The translations under genes were made by a program, and so were the position numbers. A stretch of DNA of 17,800 nucleotides. Origin: Bacillota bacterium. Lineage in GTDB: Bacteria > Bacillota > Clostridia > Acetivibrionales > Acetivibrionaceae. The notes beneath the pieces were generated by a model, which was not told where the DNA came from, did no database searches, and was given only the letters and a program-made list of their open reading frames with translations. Location: assembly GCA_023421115.1 (NCBI GenBank), contig JAEZUI010000192.1, forward strand, positions 1 to 17,800, in the 5' to 3' direction. Positions 1 to 6,380 of this stretch are shown in pieces; positions within the stretch are counted from its first letter, which is position 1, and the number at the start of each line of letters is the position of its first letter.

Positions 1-1
1 G

Positions 2-1831
2 TATAATACGTATGTACATATTATTTTAGGTGATATGGAGGCTGCCGAAAAGTGGAATACTATGGCTGAAAAGATTATATTTGTAGGGCTATCTGATTTT
101 ATCATACCTGATCACTATTTGTTTCAAGGTCTTATACTCATTCATAAATGGAATAAGGTAACAGTCCAGGAGCAGGTTGAAATAAAGGAAAAGTTATATA
201 AAATAAAAGAAAAGCTACAAAATTGGTCAGAAAATTGTCCTGAGAATTTTTCTCACAAATACAATTTATTCCTTGCCCAAATGGCTGTTATTGAAAATGA
301 ATCCCTTGATATTATATTTAAACATTATAAAAATGCCATTGACAGTATCGGAAAGAATGATTTTATTCAGTTAAAAGCACTTATTAAAGAATTTTATGGT
401 AGGTTCTGGCTTGATAAGGGTGATGAAACCTTAGGAAAAGCCTATATTCGCGAAGCTCACTATTTATATAAACAATGGGGAGCTCACAGAAAAGTTTCCC
501 TTATGGAAAAGCAATATTCCCATAAATTTATGAATGAAGATAATACTATGCGAGTTACCGGAGTAACTAGATCAACTGCATCAATAAGTAACATTGATAT
601 GAGTTCAATTTTAAAATCATCTCAGGCTATCTCGAGCGAAATCAAGATAGACAAGCTATTAAAGGTATTAATCAATATAATGATTGAAAATGCAGGTGCC
701 CAAAGGGGTTGTTTATTGCTGAGAAATGAAGTTGACAACCGGTTCTATATTGAGGCGATACAGAGTGCAAATTCCAGCCAGTTGAATGTTATTCATTCAG
801 TTCTTTTTACTGAAAGTAAAGATATATGTGTAGAAATTGTGCAATATGTTACACGTACCAGGGAAGCAGTGGTTATTCACGATGCCTCCAAGGACGAAAA
901 CTGGCAGGATAATCCCTATATAAAACAAAACAGTATTAAATCGGTTTTGTGTATTCCGGTTATATATCAGAACAAGCTCAAGGGAGTTGTTTATCTGGAA
1001 AATAACCTATCGGATTATGTTTTTACAGCAGAAAGATTGGAGACAATAAAAATCTTATCTTCACAATTTTCTATTTCAATTGAAAACGCCAGACTTTATG
1101 AAAATATGGAAGAACAGGTCAGGAAAAGGACAATCCAGCTCAATGATACCAATGAGAAGCTCAAGGAGTTGTCTTTACACGACCCGTTGACCGGTTTGCA
1201 TAATAGAAGATATGCTTTTGAGTTTGCAAAGGATAAAATAGATCAATTTATAAAGACTAAAGTAGCACTTTTAAATAATAGTAAAAAAAGGCAGCTACCG
1301 GTGGATGGAAATGTTATAGGAGTTTTTTTAATTGATATTGATCACTTTAAGCAAGTAAATGATGTATATGGCCACTTAGCAGGAGATAATGTATTGATTG
1401 CCATTTCAAAAATCCTTAAAAGTATGATAAGGTCGGAGGATCTCCTGGTAAGATGGGGCGGGGAAGAGTTCCTGATAATTTTATATGACACAAAACCTGA
1501 GTATCTGGATAATTTTGCAAGGAAAGTTCTTAACAATGTAAAGGAAACACCTATAAAAATAAGTGAGAGTGAAACAATTACAAAGACTTGCTCCCTTGGC
1601 TATACAAAGATGCCTTTGGATCTGTGTTGTCCCGACCTTTTAAATATGGAACAGACGATAAATCTAAGTGATTATGCATTGTATAGTGCCAAAGAGAACG
1701 GAAGAAACTGTGCGGCCCACTTTAAACTGGTTAAACAACCGGGAAAGAATGAGGATATTTACAACTATTTAATAAATCTGTCCAGATATGTGACACTAAA
1801 TGAGGAATTATTTAAAATTGATTATATTTAA
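2..1831 (+). CDS. GAF-GGDEF signalling protein, C-terminal part (5' end outside window)
   Basis: The reading frame is open from the left edge, so this is the 3' part of a longer gene; the ATG at 35 is internal. The first ~180 codons are helical, with a stretch (GRFWLDKGD, then AYLYKQWGA-like) typical of the TPR-like region that follows the AAA ATPase in large Ser/Thr kinase-ATPase-GAF sensors. A GAF domain follows (about 620-1105), then a short coiled coil (about 1105-1175) and a GGDEF domain (about 1180-1720). The active-site loop is GGEEF (1457-1471), preceded five residues earlier by RSED, an RxxD inhibitory site. The protein is therefore expected to be an active diguanylate cyclase, making cyclic di-GMP from two GTP with product feedback. 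The N-terminal kinase and ATPase are inferred from family architecture, not seen. No clear terminator follows. Confidence 0.85.
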   Translation, partial: YNTYVHIILGDMEAAEKWNTMAEKIIFVGLSDFIIPDHYLFQGLILIHKWNKVTVQEQVEIKEKLYKIKEKLQNWSENCPENFSHKYNLFLAQMAVIENESLDIIFKHYKNAIDSIGKNDFIQLKALIKEFYGRFWLDKGDETLGKAYIREAHYLYKQWGAHRKVSLMEKQYSHKFMNEDNTMRVTGVTRSTASISNIDMSSILKSSQAISSEIKIDKLLKVLINIMIENAGAQRGCLLLRNEVDNRFYIEAIQSANSSQLNVIHSVLFTESKDICVEIVQYVTRTREAVVIHDASKDENWQDNPYIKQNSIKSVLCIPVIYQNKLKGVVYLENNLSDYVFTAERLETIKILSSQFSISIENARLYENMEEQVRKRTIQLNDTNEKLKELSLHDPLTGLHNRRYAFEFAKDKIDQFIKTKVALLNNSKKRQLPVDGNVIGVFLIDIDHFKQVNDVYGHLAGDNVLIAISKILKSMIRSEDLLVRWGGEEFLIILYDTKPEYLDNFARKVLNNVKETPIKISESETITKTCSLGYTKMPLDLCCPDLLNMEQTINLSDYALYSAKENGRNCAAHFKLVKQPGKNEDIYNYLINLSRYVTLNEELFKIDYI

Positions 1832-1897
1832 GAAATCTGTGGAGAGTTTTTACAAACACTATTGATAATATTTTAAGTATTACAAACAAAAATTTAA

Positions 1898-2438
1898 AAG
1901 GTAAAAACTGAGAAGATATTTAAATATATAAATTGTCAAACAATAAGTCTACCTGGATATATATCCAATCTGGATTTGCCTCAATTCAGTGAGTTTACCA
2001 GCGGGTCAACAGGAAAACCGGTTAATTGCTTCAAAACCAGTGCGGAAAGGATAACAGCAGGAATAAATGTATGGAGTAAAAGGCATAAATGGGATTCAGA
2101 AGTTAATGTGGATAATTTTATATATCTTCATGACAAGAATACTTACAAAAAAGTTGGAAATATGCTGAACTTCGAAAAGTACAATATGATAAAGTGTTTT
2201 AATCGTTTGATGAAGCTAAATCCTAGATGGCTTCAGGGTTGAACAGAAAAAGTTTAACGAATTTGTGGTACTTATCCAAAAGGGGAAAGGTTTTAAAGAA
2301 GAAATGTCTGAGATAATGACAAACCATATAAAAACCGGCCTTGGAAAAGATGTTGTTGTTAATTATGAATATGTTGATGTAATAGCTCCTTTAGAATCAG
2401 GAAAAATGAAGATTTTTCATTCTAGCATAAAGGGATAG
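1898..2438 (+). pseudogene. Adenylate-forming (ANL) enzyme relic, PaaK/F390-synthetase-like, internal deletion
   Basis: Two fragments of one gene in different frames. The first (1898-2242, coding homology running upstream of the TTG at 1976) carries TSGSTGKPV, the ATP-binding P-loop signature of acyl/aryl-CoA ligases and related adenylating enzymes, followed by KLNPRWLQG, resembling the KP.W..GYPS segment of phenylacetate-CoA ligase-like proteins. The second (2232-2438) reads FRVEQ, then EFVVLIQKG and a C-terminal lid ending ESGKMKIF, matching the C-terminal subdomain that carries the conserved lysine region. The several hundred bases that should separate them are missing and the join, near 2232-2240, shifts the frame. 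The N-terminus is also lost and no start with a ribosome site is present. It cannot make a functional enzyme. Confidence 0.7.
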
Positions 2439-2449
2439 AAAGGATACTT

Positions 2450-2707
2450 ATGAATACTTTTAAACCAATACATACAGATACATATAACTGTCTTGAGGAT
2501 GTACTTGAATGCTTGGCTTCAAGTTATGGTCGTGAGCATATTATGATGTATGCAAATGCCTGGAACTTTTATTATTATGATGATAATAAGAATACAAAAG
2601 TAGGAAATAGGGTTGAAGCAGGGGAATACAACGCATGGAAAAGCCTTGAATCGAACCATGGAATTGTACATAAGTACCATTTTACTTCAAACATGGACAA
2701 GCGTTAA
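2450..2707 (+). pseudogene. N-terminal remnant resembling a BtrH-type accessory protein
   Basis: An ATG 11 bases after the relic adenylating gene, with an AAGGA-like ribosome site, opens an 85-codon frame. The first ~75 residues (NCLEDVLECLASSYG, then an aromatic WNFYYYDD stretch and a LESNHGI segment) resemble the N-terminal domain of BtrH-like, papain-fold proteins found next to adenylating and carrier-protein genes in secondary-metabolite clusters. That family is normally over 300 residues, so this is a stub. The last residues and stop come from read-through into the following substrate-binding-protein fragment, whose true frame is already open by about 2686. Position directly behind an ANL relic supports a common origin as a decayed biosynthetic locus. 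Family assignment is from pattern recognition only. Confidence 0.4.
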
Positions 2708-2943
2708 CAGGGAAAATACATGTTATAACTTTTGGCTTTGACCCCGAAGTGGCTGAATATATTAGGAAAGGTATTATATTCGCAGTATTAACACATGATC
2801 CTTTCAGTCAGGGACATGATCCGATTGTTCATTTTTATAATATCCTGGTCACTGAACAAAAACCTAAGGATGGTAATATTTGGACACGATTTGGTGTGAT
2901 AGATAAAAATAATGTGGATGATTTGAGTTGGAAATTTTATTAG
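2686..2943 (+). pseudogene. C-terminal fragment of a sugar-type periplasmic binding protein
   Basis: The frame through GKIHVITFGFDPEV, then EYIRKGIIFAVLTHDPF and GHDPIVHFYN, matches the C-terminal lobe of RbsB/LacI-like substrate-binding proteins, where a regained-domain strand, a low-complexity 'ATLTQDPF.QG' turn and 'VHLYNYL' helix are characteristic. The final WTRFGVIDKNNVDD segment is the usual tail of this family. Only about 80 codons remain of an expected 300 or more; there is no signal peptide, no first lobe and no start codon with a ribosome site. The apparent GTG at 2749 is internal. In an intact copy this would feed a sugar ABC transporter or a chemosensory two-component system; here it is a relic joined to the BtrH-like stub. 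Confidence 0.65.
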
Positions 2944-2976
2944 AAAACCTTATTGCAGTTGTTACAAAATTATGGT

Positions 2977-3019
2977 AACATTTAAGTAACCGGTTTAGTA
3001 AAACGGTTACTTAAATGTT
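2977..3019 (+). terminator. Perfect 16-bp inverted repeat, terminator-like
   Basis: Arms at 2977-2992 and 3004-3019 are exact reverse complements, with an 11-base loop and a short T-rich tail. It lies 33 bases after the last relic stop, so a factor-independent terminator of the former operon is the simplest reading. The stem is AT-rich and the T tract is short, so an operator-like palindrome for the downstream gene is a possible alternative. Confidence 0.5.
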
Positions 3020-3310
3020 TTATGGAGATAAAAGCTATAAATTTTATATTGTTTTGTTTCAAAGGATGTATTTTTTATAAAAATTATTAAGGTGTAGACT
3101 ATTGTCATTATTTTAATCTTAAAAAATATCATTATAATAGTTTGTTTATACGAAAGCTACGAAATCTTCTATATTGTATTTCACAATTTATATTTATATG
3201 CAGCTATCTTAATTAATCCATAGTTTTAATTTATAGTCTAGAGTTTGTATATTTTGCCCCCTTAAATTTTTGAGGGTACTATATAAATTTACTTTTTGGG
3301 AGGAATAAAT
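3020..3310 (+). promoter_or_regulatory. Upstream region and leader of the GH62 gene
   Basis: This 290-base AT-rich stretch has no gene. A TATAAT at 3133-3138 is a possible -10 box, but the -35 region is weak. A hairpin at 3259-3276 (CCCTTAAA, two-base loop, TTTGAGGG) sits 22 bases before the GGGAGG ribosome site at 3298-3303, which fixes the start at 3311. No carbon-catabolite operator matching the usual consensus was seen. Confidence 0.35.
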
Positions 3311-4993
3311 ATGAGTTTGTCTAGGAAAAAAAGGCTCACAACAGTTGTAGTATGCTTTGCCGTACTTTTTAGCATAATGATGCCAACTACCACCGCTGTA
3401 GCTGCAGCAAACCCTGCTCCGAAGTCTGCTTTTGCAACAATAGAAGCAGAAGATTTTGATTCTATAAATGGTGGAGAGGCAAGATCCTTCGATACTGGTG
3501 TAGGCTATATACAAAATGGTGATAGTATTGTATATAGAAATGTAGATTTCGGAAGTGGTGCAAAAACATTCATGGCAAAAGTTGCAAATGGTGAATCCAC
3601 TACCACAACAATTCAATTAAGACTTGGCAGTGAAAGCGGTACTCTTATAGGTTCTCTAGATGTTGCTCCAACTGGTGATTGGGGTACTTATCAGGAATTA
3701 ACTACTAACGTTAGTGGTGCTTCAGGTGTACAAGATTTATACCTTTGCTTTAATGGCGCTACCAATACTGATGCTTTCATTTTCTATGAAGGAAATAACG
3801 GCGGCGGAAATGGAACTCTTGGGGATGTAAATGACGATGGCAATGTAAATTCGATTGATTTAGCTACTTTTAGAGTTTATTTGCTAGGTATGAATGATGA
3901 AATAAAACTTGCGAATGCTGATGTTAATGCAGATGGTGAAATAAACTCAATAGACTTTGGATTTGTTAGACAGTACCTATTAGGTATGATAACTGTTTTC
4001 CCTGGTCAGGGTAAAGTAACACCAACACCATATGTACCAATATATACAACTCCTCCTGTAGAACAAACAGCTGCTCCAGTACCTCTACCTTCTAAATTTA
4101 AATGGACTTCATCAGGACCTCTTGCTCAACCTAAGTCAGGATGGGTATCACTTAAGGATTTTACTTACGCAAATTATAATGGCAAACACCTAGTTATTGC
4201 AACTACTCATGACACAGGTTCTTCGTGGGGTTCCATGACTTTTGGTCTTTTCGACGATTGGTCAAAGATGTCTTCAGCCTCTCAGAATGGAATGTCAAGT
4301 GGTGTTGTTGCTCCTACACTCTTTTATTTTAAACCAAAAGACATTTGGGTATTAGCTTATCAGTGGGGTCCAACCACCTTCAGTTACAGAACATCAAAAG
4401 ATCCAACCAACGCAAATGGATGGTCGAGTGCACAGACTCTTTTCACTGGTAAAATTTCTGGTTCTAGCACAGGGGCCATAGATCAAACGGTGATTTGTGA
4501 TGATACGACAGCTTACCTGTTCTTCTGTGGGGACAATGGAAAAATCTATCGATCCTCAATGCCTATTGAAAATTTCCCAGGCAGTTTCGGAAGCAATTAC
4601 ACGACAATTATGAGTGATAGCACAAATAACTTATTTGAGGCAGTACAGGTTTATAAGGTAAAGGGTTTAAGTCAATATCTGATGCTTGTTGAAGCAATTG
4701 GAAGTAATGGTAGGTACTTCCGTTCCTTTACCGCTACAAGTCTTGGCGGTTCATGGACTCCATTAGCTGCATCGGAAAGTAATCCTTTTGCAGGAAAAAA
4801 CAATGTTACATTTACCAGCGGTGCATGGACTAACGACATTAGTCATGGTGATCTGGTTCGTGAGAATCCTGACCAGACCTTTACCATTGATCCAAATAAC
4901 TTGCAAATGCTTTACCAGGGACGTAATCCTAGCTCCGGCGGTGACTATGGTTTATTACCTTACCGTCCAGGATTATTAACCCTTCAAAAATAG
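3311..4993 (+). CDS. Cellulosomal GH62 alpha-L-arabinofuranosidase (CBM6-dockerin-GH62)
   Basis: 560 residues. A basic, hydrophobic signal peptide (1-33, cleavage probably after AVAAA) is followed by a CBM6 carbohydrate-binding module (about 41-160), a Gly/Asn linker, a type I dockerin (about 170-226), a Pro/Thr linker (about 230-260) and a GH62 catalytic domain (262-560). The dockerin has two calcium loops, D172-x-N-x-D-G-x-x-N-S-I-D183 and D204-D215, each ending in YLLGM. GH62 enzymes remove arabinose side chains from arabinoxylan; the likely inverting machinery is D283 (LKDF), D391 (IDQ) and E443 (LFEA). The dockerin should plug the enzyme into a cell-surface cellulosome. The Ser-Ile pair in both dockerin loops resembles Acetivibrio-type rather than cellulolyticum-type specificity (inference). 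Having the dockerin internal, before the catalytic domain, is unusual. The start is set by the GGGAGG site. Confidence 0.93.
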   Translation: MSLSRKKRLTTVVVCFAVLFSIMMPTTTAVAAANPAPKSAFATIEAEDFDSINGGEARSFDTGVGYIQNGDSIVYRNVDFGSGAKTFMAKVANGESTTTTIQLRLGSESGTLIGSLDVAPTGDWGTYQELTTNVSGASGVQDLYLCFNGATNTDAFIFYEGNNGGGNGTLGDVNDDGNVNSIDLATFRVYLLGMNDEIKLANADVNADGEINSIDFGFVRQYLLGMITVFPGQGKVTPTPYVPIYTTPPVEQTAAPVPLPSKFKWTSSGPLAQPKSGWVSLKDFTYANYNGKHLVIATTHDTGSSWGSMTFGLFDDWSKMSSASQNGMSSGVVAPTLFYFKPKDIWVLAYQWGPTTFSYRTSKDPTNANGWSSAQTLFTGKISGSSTGAIDQTVICDDTTAYLFFCGDNGKIYRSSMPIENFPGSFGSNYTTIMSDSTNNLFEAVQVYKVKGLSQYLMLVEAIGSNGRYFRSFTATSLGGSWTPLAASESNPFAGKNNVTFTSGAWTNDISHGDLVRENPDQTFTIDPNNLQMLYQGRNPSSGGDYGLLPYRPGLLTLQK

Positions 4994-5134
4994 GCACAAC
5001 AATTTTTAATAATTTATTTTAAGATCACAGATAGTTTTAGTTGTCGACCGTGACAAATAATCGGTGATGGGTGATAAACCAAAAGTTGAGTGTCGGTAAA
5101 AAGTTAACTAAGAATCAGTAGGATTTAACAATAT

Positions 5135-5168
5135 ACCGGAATTAGCATAAAAGCTAGTTCCGGTTTTT
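5135..5168 (+). terminator. Rho-independent terminator after the GH62 gene
   Basis: A 12-bp stem (5135-5146 with 5153-5164, one U-G pair), six-base ATAAAA loop and TTTTT run. It lies 142 bases beyond the GH62 stop and should end that transcript. The intervening 4994-5134 stretch shows no gene. Confidence 0.88.
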
Positions 5169-5218
5169 GCTCTCCTAAATCCCAAATTACAGTTTAGCTA
5201 ATTATATTTCAATAGTTT

Positions 5219-5335
5219 ATGTACAAGCCGCCTAACTCTAGTAATGGTAATCTAATTGGAATATATCCTCATTGTGTATTTAAGAAAAATGGTACTAGTT
5301 GGGTTAGCAATGGAGGTATTACATTTAGCTATTGA
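5219..5335 (+). pseudogene. Unrecognised coding scrap, 38 codons
   Basis: An ATG-started frame rich in Asn, Gly and Ser (KPPNSSNGNLIGIYPHCVFK, then TSWVSNGGITFSY) with the composition of an extracellular clostridial protein. There is no ribosome site before the ATG and the frame stops just 10 bases before a second scrap opens in another frame. I take it as the remains of a secreted protein; no family is recognised. Confidence 0.3.
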
Positions 5336-5345
5336 CATTATGTAA

Positions 5346-5594
5346 GTAAAAAGCGATTATAATAATATTGCAAGTGAAAGAAAACTTGTTGATACATATG
5401 CAAAAGGAGCATCAATTTTACCTCCTTATACACCAAGTAATGGTGTGCCATATAGAGTTGCGGGTTCATCAGCTATGTATTTAGCAGAAGCAATGAGTTT
5501 ATATAGAGAAGATTTAGCAAACTCACAAAGTGCAGTAAATGCTTTTCTGGTTACTAAAATACCTAAGGCACGAACACTAATGTGTTGTGTATGA
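5346..5594 (+). pseudogene. Unrecognised coding scrap without a start codon
   Basis: An 82-codon frame open from a stop at 5343 to a TGA at 5592-5594. Its protein-like composition (ASERKLVDTYAKGASILPP, then YRVAGSSAMYLAEAMSLYRE) makes real coding origin likely. No ATG, GTG or TTG with a ribosome site lies near its beginning; the first ATG is near the middle. Together with the preceding scrap it may be one gene broken by a frameshift and truncation. No family was recognised. It ends 26 bases before the lipoprotein start. Confidence 0.35.
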
Positions 5595-5620
5595 GACTAT
5601 TATACGAGGAGGATATTTAT

Positions 5621-6175
5621 ATGAATAAGCAAAAATGTAGCTTAATAATAATCATAGCATTAATGATGGTGATACTTGTATTCGGAGTTATGGGTTGTAT
5701 GTCGAAAAAAGAAGAAACAAGTTCAGAATCAAACAAATCGGGTGTTGAAAAAAATTATGGTTTAGCATATCAATCTGGTACTTATAATATAGGCGATAAT
5801 GATTCTAAAGATATATTTGATGCCACGGATGTTGTACCTGATGAAAATACATTAATAACTAATTTAGAAAGTAAAGATTATGATATAGAACAGACAGAAA
5901 CAGTATTTGATTCAAATATTAATGCTATGACTATTTCTGCTAAAAAGAAAAATTCATTCTGTGTAATCACATATCGTCTCGGTCAAACGGAAGCAGATAA
6001 GGTTTTTGAATTATATGAGAAGAAATTTACCGAAGATGATTACTATATAATGGCAAAGAATGGCACGTTTGTTTATTGTGTTAGTGATGACATTAGCTTT
6101 AGGGATGCTGGTTTTAATGAGTTGGCTAATTTGGGTATACAATATATTAATCATGATAATTTTAAGGCTAGGTGA
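5621..6175 (+). CDS. Small lipoprotein of unknown function
   Basis: 184 residues. The start follows a strong GAGGAGG ribosome site (5606-5614); the frame extends further upstream but without support. The N-terminus is a lipoprotein signal: MNKQK, a hydrophobic stretch at 8-24, and a lipobox GVMGC with the lipidated cysteine at residue 26, followed by a charged Ser/Glu/Lys tether. The mature part (about 45-184) is acidic and soluble, with no motif I can assign. It should be anchored to the outer face of the membrane. No partner gene is evident: the upstream scraps are broken and a separate promoter precedes the next operon. Homology search is the only way to place it. Confidence 0.75.
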   Translation: MNKQKCSLIIIIALMMVILVFGVMGCMSKKEETSSESNKSGVEKNYGLAYQSGTYNIGDNDSKDIFDATDVVPDENTLITNLESKDYDIEQTETVFDSNINAMTISAKKKNSFCVITYRLGQTEADKVFELYEKKFTEDDYYIMAKNGTFVYCVSDDISFRDAGFNELANLGIQYINHDNFKAR

Positions 6176-6226
6176 TAATCAACAACTCTGACATGCACCC
6201 CTAGAAATATAGTAACACATGAGCAT

Positions 6227-6254
6227 TGATTAAATTACCATTATAGTGTAAAAT
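6227..6254 (+). promoter_or_regulatory. Candidate SigA promoter for the DUF2339 operon
   Basis: TTGATT at 6227-6232 and TAAAAT at 6249-6254 with near-standard spacing, about 125 bases before the 6381 start. The rest of 6176-6380 shows no gene, only a small hairpin at 6287-6304 with no T run. Confidence 0.45.
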
Positions 6255-6380
6255 TATACTGCAATAGTATTATTTAATACCTCTCTCATAAAGAATGCTT
6301 TATGGAAGATACTGTTAGCCTATTTATTACAATGCTTGTACAATTCCATATACAAATTCTCAAACCACAAGGAGGAAAAT

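Noticed and set aside
2240..2242. TGA ending the first adenylating-enzyme fragment as a possible second Sec codon
   Set aside because: Reading through gives a stop within a few codons, no SECIS-like hairpin follows, and homology resumes in another frame, so it is a deletion junction.
3209..3616. Minus-strand 135-codon frame opposite the GH62 start
   Set aside because: Low-complexity cysteine-rich shadow of the signal peptide and CBM6 coding strand; no ribosome site.
6287..6304. CATAAAG/CTTTATG hairpin before the DUF2339 gene as a terminator
   Set aside because: Seven AT-rich pairs with no T run; too weak.
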